This document shows, piece by piece, positions 15,912 through 23,205 of a DNA stretch of 27,053 bases. Source of the DNA: JAVBJN01 sp031546985 (GTDB lineage Bacteria; Bacteroidota; Bacteroidia; Chitinophagales; Chitinophagaceae). Position numbers and translations under genes: made by a program. The notes under the pieces were generated by a model, which saw only the letters and a program-made list of their open reading frames with translations, did no database searches and was not told the DNA's origin. The DNA is taken from assembly GCA_031546985.1 (NCBI GenBank), contig JAVBJN010000122.1:1-27053 (forward strand), read 5' to 3'. Every line of letters starts with the position of its first letter. Position 1 is the stretch's first letter.

Positions 15912-17099
15912 ATGCATCTGATCCTTTTTGATGATAATACGAGGCTGAATCTCTTACCCTTTACCCATACCCGTCCGGTAGCAGATATCCGTTGCGGTAT
16001 TTTAACGATGCGCGAGCGTTGGGAAAAATACCTGAACCTTACGTCCTTTACCCTTACCGAATCTTATCTGCAACACAAATATCCGCTGGCTACCGGTGCC
16101 GATAACCTGCTGGTTAACGCTGCTGTGTTTGCCTCGGACGAGCTGGTTGCCGCCATTCAGCAACTGCAAGCCGGGCAATGCCTGGTAGCAGATGAGCTGT
16201 TGCTGGCCGCCAGGGTTGCGGAAAGTGATATAAACCAGCCTTTAGCTGCTATTCATGCGGCTGCTGCGGAAATCGTGTTTACCGGCGCGGTGAAAAAACT
16301 GGGCAAGCTACCCGATATCTTTTCTATGAACGATGAAGCGCTGCGAAGCGATTTCGCGTTGCTCACCAAAGGAAGGGTATCGCAACCTATTGACGCGACC
16401 AATACCGTAATTGGAAAGGAAAACGTTTTCCTCGAAGAAGGCGCGGTGGTATCGTGCAGCATTATCAATGCCAGTCTGGGCCCCGTTTATGTGGCTAAAG
16501 ACGCTGAGATAATGGAAGGCTGCATTATTCGTGGGCCGCTGGCCATGGGCGAGCATTCGGTACTTAAAATGGGTGCCAAGATCTATGGCGCTACCACCAT
16601 TGGTGCAGGCAGCAAAGTAGGCGGCGAAGTAAACAATGTGGTGTTTTTTGCCAATTCCAACAAAGGGCACGATGGCTTCCTGGGCAACTCCGTAGTAGGC
16701 GAGTGGTGCAATTTTGGTGCAGACAGCAACAACTCCAACCTCAAGAATAACTACGATGAGGTAAAACTCTGGAGCGAGCAAGCCAACCGTTTTGCCAAAA
16801 CCGGCTTACAGTTCTGCGGTCTTATGATGGCCGATCATTCTAAATGCGGTATCAACACCATGTTCAATACCGGCACAGTGATTGGCGTATCGTGCAACAT
16901 TTTTGGCTCGGGTTTTCCCCGCAATTTTGTGCCTTCCTTTAGCTGGGGTGGTGCAGCGGGTTTTGTACAATACGATATGGATAAAGCGCTGCTTACCGCC
17001 GATCGTGTACTGAGCAGAAGGGGCCTGAAAATGGAAGAGGCCGACCGCATTATTTTCAACCATGTATTTGAAGCCACGGCTTCGCAACGCAATTATTAA
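15912..17099 (+). CDS. GlmU-like sugar nucleotidyltransferase/acetyltransferase (Bacteroidota alternative GlmU type)
   Basis: The 395-residue protein matches the family described as 'alternative GlmU' (TIGR03991): UDP-GlcNAc diphosphorylase joined to glucosamine-1-phosphate N-acetyltransferase, probably replacing the classical GlmU. The N-terminal half opens with LILFDDNTR and FTHTRPVADIRCGILTMRERW, a divergent nucleotidyltransferase. From about residue 160 the sequence has left-handed beta-helix hexapeptides (NTVIGKENVFLEEGAVV, AKIYGATTIGAGSKVGGEV, GNSVVGEWCNFGA). The substrates are taken from the family, not shown by the sequence. A weak -7 box (TAATTTTA at 15889-15896) precedes it. tpiA follows by 17 bp, so the pair is co-transcribed. 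Confidence 0.85.
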   Translation: MHLILFDDNTRLNLLPFTHTRPVADIRCGILTMRERWEKYLNLTSFTLTESYLQHKYPLATGADNLLVNAAVFASDELVAAIQQLQAGQCLVADELLLAARVAESDINQPLAAIHAAAAEIVFTGAVKKLGKLPDIFSMNDEALRSDFALLTKGRVSQPIDATNTVIGKENVFLEEGAVVSCSIINASLGPVYVAKDAEIMEGCIIRGPLAMGEHSVLKMGAKIYGATTIGAGSKVGGEVNNVVFFANSNKGHDGFLGNSVVGEWCNFGADSNNSNLKNNYDEVKLWSEQANRFAKTGLQFCGLMMADHSKCGINTMFNTGTVIGVSCNIFGSGFPRNFVPSFSWGGAAGFVQYDMDKALLTADRVLSRRGLKMEEADRIIFNHVFEATASQRNY

Positions 17100-17116
17100 T
17101 AGTACAACCTGAATAT

Positions 17117-17887
17117 ATGAGAAATAATTTTGTAGCTGCAAACTGGAAAATGAACCTGACCGTATCTGAAGGTCAGCAATTGGTAAAGGATATCCTGGCA
17201 TCTGAATTTACGTTAACAGACAAGGATTTTGTAATCATCTGTCCGCCGTTTACCCATATCCAGAAAGTAGGCGAACTGCTGGAGCAATCGGGCAACAAAA
17301 AAGTATTGCTGGGTGCGCAAAACTGCTATTTTGAACCTGCTGGTGCATATACAGGCGAGGTAAGCATTCCTATGCTCAAAGACCTGGGTGTGCGTGCGGT
17401 AATTGTAGGCCACTCCGAAAGACGCCAGTACTTTAACGAGAGCAACGAGCTGCTGAAGAAAAAAGTAGATGCACTGCTGCAAAATCATATGACTCCGATC
17501 TTCTGCTGCGGCGAGCCGCTGGAAGTGCGTGAGGCAGGTACACAAAACGAATTTGTACAACAACAACTGGAAGAAAGCCTGTTCCACCTGTCTGCCGATA
17601 TGCTGGCGCCGCATGTGGTTATCGCTTACGAACCCATCTGGGCTATTGGTACCGGCAAAACCGCCAGCACCGAACAAGCGCAGGATACGCACCAGTTTAT
17701 CCGTCAGAGCATTGCTGCTAAATACGGCCAGGAAGTAGCCAATAAAGTGTCTATCCTGTACGGTGGCAGCTGCAAACCCTCCAACGCGCCCGAACTGATG
17801 GCCTGCACCGATGTAGATGGTGGCCTCATTGGTGGTGCCGCGCTGGTAGCCAACGATTTTGTAGGCATCATTAAAGCATTGAATTAG
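17117..17887 (+). CDS. tpiA: triosephosphate isomerase
   Basis: TpiA interconverts dihydroxyacetone phosphate and glyceraldehyde-3-phosphate. The 256-residue product has all three catalytic residues: K11 in AANWKMN, H99 in VGHSERRQYF and E172 in AYEPIWAIGTGKTAS. The phosphate-binding LYGGSCKPSNA and GGLIGGAALV follow. The start at 17117 gives the conventional N-terminus. It is 17 bp after the GlmU-like gene with no promoter between, so one operon is expected. Confidence 0.98.
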   Translation: MRNNFVAANWKMNLTVSEGQQLVKDILASEFTLTDKDFVIICPPFTHIQKVGELLEQSGNKKVLLGAQNCYFEPAGAYTGEVSIPMLKDLGVRAVIVGHSERRQYFNESNELLKKKVDALLQNHMTPIFCCGEPLEVREAGTQNEFVQQQLEESLFHLSADMLAPHVVIAYEPIWAIGTGKTASTEQAQDTHQFIRQSIAAKYGQEVANKVSILYGGSCKPSNAPELMACTDVDGGLIGGAALVANDFVGIIKALN

Positions 17888-17924
17888 TATTTATTTTGTA
17901 AACAGGTCATTGAGCGAAATAATA

Positions 17925-18029
17925 TGTCATGCTGCACCCGACGAAAGAGGAAACAGTATCTATCTGAAGCGATCCTGCGCCTCGCATGGGCGGGACCGGT
18001 TTCGCTCGTAGCTCGCTCCGCAGGATGAC
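17925..18029. repeat. dispersed intergenic repeat copy (GCAGGATGAC family)
   Basis: The segment holds a 'gatcctgcgcctcgcatgg' block, an inverted CGCATGGGCGGGA hairpin core (17983-17995), and GCTCGCTCCGCAGGATGAC at its end. The right end (18001-18029) is the reverse complement of 20584-20612 at 27 of 29 positions. It lies in the tpiA-ykgJ gap, which holds no gene. Confidence 0.75.
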
Positions 18030-18077
18030 AAGTTAGTTGGTTCGGTATTTATGAAATAAGTTCTATCTTAAACATAG

Positions 18078-18107
18078 CCGCCGGGCTGTATGGTCCGGCG
18101 GTATTTT
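18078..18107 (+). terminator. hairpin between tpiA and the YkgJ-type gene (possible terminator)
   Basis: CCGCCGG and CCGGCGG make a 7-bp GC-rich stem around a 10-nt loop, followed by TATTTT. It is 10-40 bp before the ATG at 18117. An ATG at 18090 lies in its loop and is therefore a poor start. Confidence 0.5.
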
Positions 18108-18116
18108 CAGTATCAG

Positions 18117-18596
18117 ATGGATTTAAGCAACTGGCGTAAAAAAGCCGAAGAGAAGAAGAAGGAAAACAAGCAGTACCTGCAAAAGTGGAGCCGCAAGAAG
18201 GGAATGGAAAAACTCCTGCCCGACCTGCATGAAGAAGCTTTTGACAAGATCGACTGCCTGCAGTGCGCCAATTGTTGCAAAACCATATCGCCCCGGTTTA
18301 AAAAGCCCGATATCGTGCGCATTGCCAAACACCTGCGCATGAAAGAGAGCGCCATGATCGAGACCTATCTTCGGCTCGATGAAGATGGCGACTACGTGGT
18401 TAAAAGCAGCCCTTGCCCGTTCCTGGGCAGCGATAACTACTGTTCTATTTACGATGCGCGCCCCGGCGATTGCCGTTCTTATCCCTATACCGACTCCGGT
18501 AAGTTTTTTCAGCGCACCAATACTACGTTTATGAACTCCACCACCTGCCCCGCGGTATACTATGTGCTGGAGCGTCTAAAACAAATTGCACCTTAG
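18117..18596 (+). CDS. YkgJ-type cysteine-cluster protein (putative Fe-S or zinc)
   Basis: The start is the ATG at 18117 (MDLSNWRKK); the in-frame ATG at 18090 lies within a hairpin. The 159-residue protein has eight cysteines: the CxxCxxCC cluster at C47, C50, C53, C54, then C100, C109, C119 (PGDCRSYP) and C144. This is the YkgJ/CxxCxxCC family, thought to bind Zn or an Fe-S cluster. The N-terminal about 40 residues are very charged (KKAEEKKKENKQ) and probably helical. The function of this family is not established. No gene lies close upstream; pyrR follows in the same direction. Confidence 0.85.
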   Translation: MDLSNWRKKAEEKKKENKQYLQKWSRKKGMEKLLPDLHEEAFDKIDCLQCANCCKTISPRFKKPDIVRIAKHLRMKESAMIETYLRLDEDGDYVVKSSPCPFLGSDNYCSIYDARPGDCRSYPYTDSGKFFQRTNTTFMNSTTCPAVYYVLERLKQIAP

Positions 18597-18621
18597 TAGC
18601 TGAAAATTAACGCAGAACTGT

Positions 18622-18629
18622 TATTTTTG
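18622..18629 (+). promoter_or_regulatory. candidate -7 element for pyrR
   Basis: TATTTTTG matches TAnnTTTG. It includes the TTG at 18627, which would otherwise give a longer pyrR reading frame, so the true start is more likely the TTG at 18645. The -33 box is weak. Confidence 0.45.
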
Positions 18630-18644
18630 TCCAAATTCACAGCC

Positions 18645-19181
18645 TTGAAGACGATACTCAACCAACAACAGTTGAAGATCACCATAGAGCGGCTTTCTCA
18701 TCAGCTAATCGAAAATCATTTAGACTTTTCCAATACGGTTTTAATTGGCTTGCAGCCCAGAGGTATCATGCTTTCTGACCGTATTCATAAAACGGTTCAG
18801 CGCATTACTGGTCAGGAACAGATTCCGTATGGTAAACTGGATATTACTTTTTACCGCGACGACTTTAACAAAACAGCAGAACTGCATATTCCGAATCAGA
18901 CCGAGATCAATTTTTCTGTAGAAGGAAAAAAAGTGGTCCTCATCGATGATGTATTGTTTACCGGGCGCACCATTCGCTCGGCGCTCGATGCCATGCTCGA
19001 TTTTGGCCGCCCTTCAAAAGTAGAGTTGATGGTATTGGTAGACCGGCGTTTTAGCCGCCAGCTGCCCATACAGCCCGACTATGCCGGTAAAACGATAGAC
19101 AGCATCGTTACCCAGCGGGTAAAGGTACTCTGGAAGGAAAAAGACGGTAAAGACGAAGTAGTATTATTAGACGGTAAATAA
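18645..19181 (+). CDS. pyrR: bifunctional pyrimidine operon regulator / uracil phosphoribosyltransferase (PyrR)
   Basis: The 178-residue protein has the type I phosphoribosyltransferase fold: IGLQPRGIMLSDRI near the N-terminus and the PRPP loop VVLIDDVLFTGRT at about residues 96-108. In Firmicutes this family regulates the pyr genes through mRNA attenuation and also makes UMP from uracil. I favour the TTG at 18645 (MKTILNQQQ) since it matches the family length (about 180) and no ATG is near; an earlier TTG at 18627 overlaps a -7 element. pyrB begins 31 bp later. Neither an obvious PyrR-binding loop nor an attenuator is seen upstream, so RNA regulation is unproven here. Confidence 0.92.
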   Translation: MKTILNQQQLKITIERLSHQLIENHLDFSNTVLIGLQPRGIMLSDRIHKTVQRITGQEQIPYGKLDITFYRDDFNKTAELHIPNQTEINFSVEGKKVVLIDDVLFTGRTIRSALDAMLDFGRPSKVELMVLVDRRFSRQLPIQPDYAGKTIDSIVTQRVKVLWKEKDGKDEVVLLDGK

Positions 19182-19212
19182 TTTCAGCACTTAAACGATA
19201 AAACAGTATTCA

Positions 19213-20148
19213 ATGTCGCTTTCAGTAAAACATTTGTTGGGTATCAAAGACCTCACCAAACAGGATATTGAGCTTATTTTCAGAACAGCCGATAACTTCA
19301 AGGAAATCCTGAAGCGACCGATTAAAAAGGTGCCAACCCTGCGGGATACCACCATCGTAAACCTGTTTTACGAAAACAGCACCCGTACCCGTATCTCTTT
19401 TGAACTGGCCGAAAAACGTTTGAGTGCCGATACCATCAATTTTACCGCCTCCGGCTCTTCGGTATCTAAAGGCGAAACCCTTATCGATACGGTAAACAAT
19501 ATCCTGTCTATGAAGGTAGACATGGTGGTGATGCGCCACAGCGCCAGCGGTGCCCCGCACTTCCTGGCCAAGCACATTAACGCTGCTATAGTAAATGCCG
19601 GCGATGGCACCAATGAGCACCCCACACAGGCGCTGCTCGATGCCTTCTCCATTCGTGAGAAGCTGGGCGATGTAAAAGGCAAGAAGATAGCCATCTGCGG
19701 CGATATCATGCACAGCCGTGTAGCATTGTCTAATATTTACTGTCTTAATAAACTGGGTGCCGAGGTAGTGGTTTCCGGCCCTCCAACCCTTATTCCCAAG
19801 CACATCACTTCACTCGGTGTGAAGGTAGAATATGATCTTAAAAAAGCCCTTGAGTGGTGCGATGTAGCCAACGTGCTGCGCATTCAGCTCGAGCGTCAGA
19901 ATACACCTTTGTTCTCTTCGCTGCGCGAGTACTCACTGTACTACGGCGTAAACCGCGACATGCTCGACAACATTAAGAAAGACATCGTGATCATGCACCC
20001 GGGCCCTATTAACCGTGGTGTGGAGTTGAGCTCCGATGTGGCCGACAGCAAACAATCCATCATTCTGAACCAGGTAGAGAACGGTGTGGCTATACGTATG
20101 GCTGTGCTGTACCTGCTGGCGGGTAAGCGCGAAAGCGACATCAGCTAA
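19213..20148 (+). CDS. pyrB: aspartate carbamoyltransferase catalytic subunit
   Basis: PyrB condenses carbamoyl phosphate with aspartate, the first committed step of UMP synthesis. The 311-residue protein has the carbamoyl-phosphate motif STRTRISFE (S56-R60), the second binding block HSASGAPHFLAKH, GTNEHPTQALLDAF and HPGPINRGVEL. These place it in the class I ATCase/OTCase fold, and PRNRG-like ornithine transcarbamylase motifs are absent. The regulatory chain pyrI is not in the window. It follows pyrR by 31 bp, and the DUF486 gene starts 12 bp after its stop. Confidence 0.97.
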   Translation: MSLSVKHLLGIKDLTKQDIELIFRTADNFKEILKRPIKKVPTLRDTTIVNLFYENSTRTRISFELAEKRLSADTINFTASGSSVSKGETLIDTVNNILSMKVDMVVMRHSASGAPHFLAKHINAAIVNAGDGTNEHPTQALLDAFSIREKLGDVKGKKIAICGDIMHSRVALSNIYCLNKLGAEVVVSGPPTLIPKHITSLGVKVEYDLKKALEWCDVANVLRIQLERQNTPLFSSLREYSLYYGVNRDMLDNIKKDIVIMHPGPINRGVELSSDVADSKQSIILNQVENGVAIRMAVLYLLAGKRESDIS

Positions 20149-20160
20149 TTACCCTCTGTT

Positions 20161-20499
20161 ATGTGGAAGACGATTGCGCTGCTGGTAGTTTCCAACACTT
20201 TTATGACCATAGCCTGGTATGGGCATCTCCGTTTCGAAGGGGTGCCATACTGGAAGGTTATTTTGGCCAGCTGGGCTATCGCTTTCTTTGAATACTGCTT
20301 TATGGTACCTGCCAACCGTATTGGCCACGATAGCGGCCTGAGCGGCTTTCAGCTCAAAATGGTGCAGGAAGTCATTACCCTTATCGTCTTCTCTGTTTTT
20401 GCGGTGCTATACCTCAAAGAACCCCTTCGCTGGAACCATCTGGCCTCTTTTCTCTGCCTGCTGGGTGCGGTGTACTTTATGTTTATTAATAAGAAATAG
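20161..20499 (+). CDS. DMT-type small membrane protein (DUF486)
   Basis: The 112-residue protein has four hydrophobic segments: TIALLVVSNTFMTIAW, VILASWAIAFFEYCFMV, ITLIVFSVFAVLYL and LASFLCLLGAVYFMF. The size and the motifs WYGHLRF, YCFMVPANRIG and LKEPLRWNH fit DUF486, a small relative of the drug/metabolite transporter fold. No substrate is known. The start is 12 bp after the pyrB stop, so it is probably the third gene of the pyrR-pyrB unit, but a link to pyrimidine metabolism is not shown. Confidence 0.88.
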   Translation: MWKTIALLVVSNTFMTIAWYGHLRFEGVPYWKVILASWAIAFFEYCFMVPANRIGHDSGLSGFQLKMVQEVITLIVFSVFAVLYLKEPLRWNHLASFLCLLGAVYFMFINKK

Positions 20500-20583
20500 G
20501 GGAGTATGGCTTAAGCATAACAAGCCTTTCTGATTTTTTCTTGCAAAAGATTCTGCTCTTGCACGTAGGATAAAACCCTTTCT

Positions 20584-20614
20584 GTCATTCTGCGGAGCGA
20601 GGTACGAGCGAATG
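20584..20614. repeat. dispersed intergenic repeat copy, inverted orientation
   Basis: GTCATTCTGCGGAGCGAG... is the reverse complement of 18001-18029 at 27 of 29 positions. The following bases pair with the beginning (TTCTGC ... GCAGAA), so the copy also makes a hairpin. It lies in the 246-bp gap between DUF486 and the DinB-like gene, which I see as otherwise empty apart from the promoter element at 20716. Confidence 0.75.
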
Positions 20615-20715
20615 CAGAAACTCATCTTGTGTAAGTAATCCAAATACAGACCGCCGTTTTCACCTTTTCCCGTAAGCATAAATAATGTGGAATAGACAAT
20701 TTCTCCCGGATGACT

Positions 20716-20723
20716 TAGCTTTG
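20716..20723 (+). promoter_or_regulatory. candidate -7 element for the DinB-like gene
   Basis: TAGCTTTG matches TAnnTTTG 22 bp before the ATG at 20746. No -33 box at the usual distance. Confidence 0.45.
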
Positions 20724-20745
20724 ACCTACAACAAAACAACCTCCC

Positions 20746-21216
20746 ATGCATCGCAAAGGAGCCATTGGCGCACTATTGGACGTTTACGAAAACGCGTTGA
20801 CCAGTTTGGGTCATGTGGTGGCAACCATACCCGATTCGTTGCTTACTGAGGTTATTGATCCGCATACTACCAGTCCCAACTGCCGCTCATTTCAGCAGAT
20901 ATTATCGCATGTGGTACATTGTGGACATGGCTACGCTACCTATATTCACAATCTAAAAGGGCCACAGTGCGTAATGCCGGGTAAAATTTTTCATGAAACC
21001 ACGGCTGCTTACCTGACCGATCTCCGGGATATAATAACCGCTACAGAAAATATTCTGGCCGCATTTGCAGACGATGAGCTGGAGCAACTCGATGATGCAC
21101 TTAAAATAAAAGTGAGCTGGGGACAGTTGTACGATATTGAACAGTTGATGGAGCATGCCATTGTGCATGTACTGCGGCACCAACGTCAGGTTGAAAAGCT
21201 TTTGGCATTGCAGTAG
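20746..21216 (+). CDS. DinB-like superfamily protein (putative metal-dependent)
   Basis: The 156-residue protein fits the DinB/YfiT four-helix bundle. The usual metal-binding triad can be placed as H55 (QILSHVVHC), H137 and H141 (MEHAIVHVLRHQRQ). Family members are small enzymes, often thiol transferases, or have no known role. The chain is rather acidic between residues 90 and 116 and lacks any signal peptide, so cytoplasmic. It is a single gene with intergenic gaps on both sides. Assignment is at superfamily level only. Confidence 0.82.
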   Translation: MHRKGAIGALLDVYENALTSLGHVVATIPDSLLTEVIDPHTTSPNCRSFQQILSHVVHCGHGYATYIHNLKGPQCVMPGKIFHETTAAYLTDLRDIITATENILAAFADDELEQLDDALKIKVSWGQLYDIEQLMEHAIVHVLRHQRQVEKLLALQ

Positions 21217-21251
21217 CGACCAACCATTTCGATTCAAATGTTCCCTGCTGG

Positions 21252-21273
21252 CCTGCCTTTGCGGTTAGGCAGG
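21252..21273. repeat. CCTGCCT/AGGCAGG hairpin
   Basis: CCTGCCT (21252-21258) and AGGCAGG (21267-21273) pair around an 8-nt loop; no T run follows on the plus strand, so a terminator is not supported. It resembles the CCTG-containing intergenic repeats elsewhere in the window. Confidence 0.45.
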
Positions 21274-21320
21274 GAGGTCCCATCTCTTCCTAGTAACCCC
21301 ATTGATGGTATATTGTTTTT

Positions 21321-21349
21321 TTTGGTTTAATTTTATTACTATAATTTAG
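21321..21349 (+). promoter_or_regulatory. candidate promoter of the DUF1254 lipoprotein gene
   Basis: TTTG (21321-21324), 17-bp spacer, TAATTTAG (21342-21349; one mismatch to TAnnTTTG). It would give a leader of about 125 nt before the ATG at 21481. The leader holds no obvious riboswitch. Confidence 0.4.
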
Positions 21350-21480
21350 TATATGTGTTTTCCTGTGGGTTTGCACACCAAGCAACCATTGTGAAACGCG
21401 CATTTGTGGGTCAGCCTGCCAGATCTGGATTGCTATAACCAGACACCGCATAATCTAATCACCAACCTTAAAAAAACAAT

Positions 21481-22923
21481 ATGACTACAAAAAGCACATT
21501 CCTCATGTTATCGGCTTTTTTCCTGGGCATTGTTGGCCTGGCAAGTTGCAACAACACGCCAAAGCACAATAGTACCGCCGATGGTGGCGCGCATACCGGT
21601 CTTACTGCTGCCGAAGCCAAAGACCTGGCCAAAGATGCTTTCCTGTTTGGAGCACCTTTGGTCTTTATCGAATTGCAGTTCGACTATAATACGTATAGTA
21701 CCAAGGTAGCGAAAACGAAAGCGCCGGTAAACCAGTTTGTACATTACCGTGCTTTTGTAGATGCATCTGACCGGTCTGTAGTTGGGTTTAATGTAGATAA
21801 CCTGTATTCTTTTGCGGGTATCGATCTTGCTAAAGAACCGATGGTTTTATCAATCCCCGAAATGGGAAACCGTTTTTGGCTGATGCAACTGATAGATGGC
21901 TGGAACGGCGTACCTGCTGCACCAGGCTCCAGAGAGGAGGGTGGTAAAGGCGGTAATTTCGCCATTACCGGTCCTGGCTGGAAAGGGCAATTGCCAGAGG
22001 GTATGAAAGAATTAAAATCACCAACCAATATGGTTATTATTGGCGGACGCACCTATTGCAGCGGCCCGTCAGACTATGCTGCAGTGCATAAACTGCAGGA
22101 CCAGTATACACTAACGCCCCTGTCGCAATGGGGTAAGAACTATACGCCCCCGGCTAATGTACCTTTGAAAACCGGATTTACAGATACCATACTTGTAAAC
22201 AAACAATTTATGGCATTGAGTGCTGAGCAGTTTTATAAAAACCTCAATCGTTTGATGGTAGATAACCCGCCTTATGCTTCGGATGCCGATATGATGAAGA
22301 AAATTGATAAACTGGGCATTAAACCGGGTGCTGATTTTGCTTTAAGATCCTTTGATGCCGAAGTGGCCAAAGCCATTGAAGAAGGCTACGCCGAAGGACA
22401 AAAAGAAATGCTGGAAGCGTGTAACCACCTGGGTAAAGAGGTAAATGGCTGGTCGCTTACTTACGATATGGGGCGTTACGGCACACGATACGCCTATCGG
22501 GCGGCATGGACTTTTGTAGGTATAGGTGGTAACATACTGGAAGACGCTTTTTATCCGGTTGCGCAGGTCGATGCAGATGGCAATAAGCTGGATGCGGCCA
22601 ACCGGTATACTTTAAGTTTTAAAAAGGATGAAATACCTCCTGCCAATGCATTCTGGTCGTTAACAATGTATGATGCCGATGGCTATCTGGTACCCAATAA
22701 ATTAAAACGTTATGCACTGGGCGACCGTAGTAACCTTACATTCGAAAAAGATGGGTCGCTTATACTTTACCTGCAAAGCAGCAACCCCGGCAAGGACAAA
22801 GAGCATAATTGGTTACCTGCACCAGCGCAAGGTGTATTTAAAATAGCGCTTCGGTTATATGGTCCCAAGCAGCAGGTTATTGATAAAAACTGGATTCCGC
22901 CAGCTGTGCAAAAAGTGAAATAG
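21481..22923 (+). CDS. DUF1254/DUF1214 domain lipoprotein
   Basis: The 480-residue protein has a clear lipoprotein signal: hydrophobic MLSAFFLGIVGL then LASC, with Cys23, followed by NNTPK. The N-terminal part after it (AEAKDLAKDAFLFGAPLVFIELQF) and the block VVGFNVDNLYSFAGIDLAKEPMVLSIP resemble DUF1254. The C-terminal part (YTLSFKKDEIPPANAFWSLTMYD, YLQSSNPGKDKEHNWLPAPAQGVFKIALRLYGP) is DUF1214. The two often occur together in one envelope protein with no established role. It stands alone, with a candidate promoter and a strong terminator. Confidence 0.88.
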   Translation: MTTKSTFLMLSAFFLGIVGLASCNNTPKHNSTADGGAHTGLTAAEAKDLAKDAFLFGAPLVFIELQFDYNTYSTKVAKTKAPVNQFVHYRAFVDASDRSVVGFNVDNLYSFAGIDLAKEPMVLSIPEMGNRFWLMQLIDGWNGVPAAPGSREEGGKGGNFAITGPGWKGQLPEGMKELKSPTNMVIIGGRTYCSGPSDYAAVHKLQDQYTLTPLSQWGKNYTPPANVPLKTGFTDTILVNKQFMALSAEQFYKNLNRLMVDNPPYASDADMMKKIDKLGIKPGADFALRSFDAEVAKAIEEGYAEGQKEMLEACNHLGKEVNGWSLTYDMGRYGTRYAYRAAWTFVGIGGNILEDAFYPVAQVDADGNKLDAANRYTLSFKKDEIPPANAFWSLTMYDADGYLVPNKLKRYALGDRSNLTFEKDGSLILYLQSSNPGKDKEHNWLPAPAQGVFKIALRLYGPKQQVIDKNWIPPAVQKVK

Positions 22924-22947
22924 TAATATCTGGATAAATAGTATTTA

Positions 22948-22990
22948 AAAGGGCAAAAGTGGAGTACTTCCGCTTTTGCCCTTTGTTGTT
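22948..22990 (+). terminator. Rho-independent terminator of the DUF1254 gene
   Basis: A 16-bp stem (22948-22963 with 22969-22984; AAAGGGCAAAAG...CTTTTGCCCTTT, one G:T position) and a 5-nt loop precede TTTGTTGTT. It is 24 bp after the stop. The remaining sequence to 23146 shows no gene. Confidence 0.88.
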
Positions 22991-23146
22991 ATAACCATTG
23001 AAATCGTCATCAAGGTTGAGGTATAAGCTGCGTAAGTTGGTTACCCTCGTTGTGGTAGGAGTGTGCTAACACAGCACCGGCGCATAAAATCCACTATCAG
23101 TGTTTGAAGCAATGATACTTCCGCATTATCACAACAAACCGGCAAT

Positions 23147-23175
23147 AAAAAAATCCCCCTTTAGAAAAAGGGGGA
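23147..23175 (-). terminator. Rho-independent terminator of the T9SS cargo gene
   Basis: TCCCCCTTT (23154-23162) and AAAGGGGGA (23167-23175) form a perfect 9-bp stem. On the minus strand a run of seven T follows, about 30 bp after the stop of the 23206 gene. Convergent genes thus have separate terminators. Confidence 0.9.
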
Positions 23176-23205
23176 CTACAGAAAACTAGAGTATATATGC
23201 GCGAT

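Noticed and set aside
18090..18116. Longer YkgJ-type protein starting at 18090
   Set aside because: That ATG is in the loop of a GC-rich hairpin; the ATG at 18117 is more plausible.
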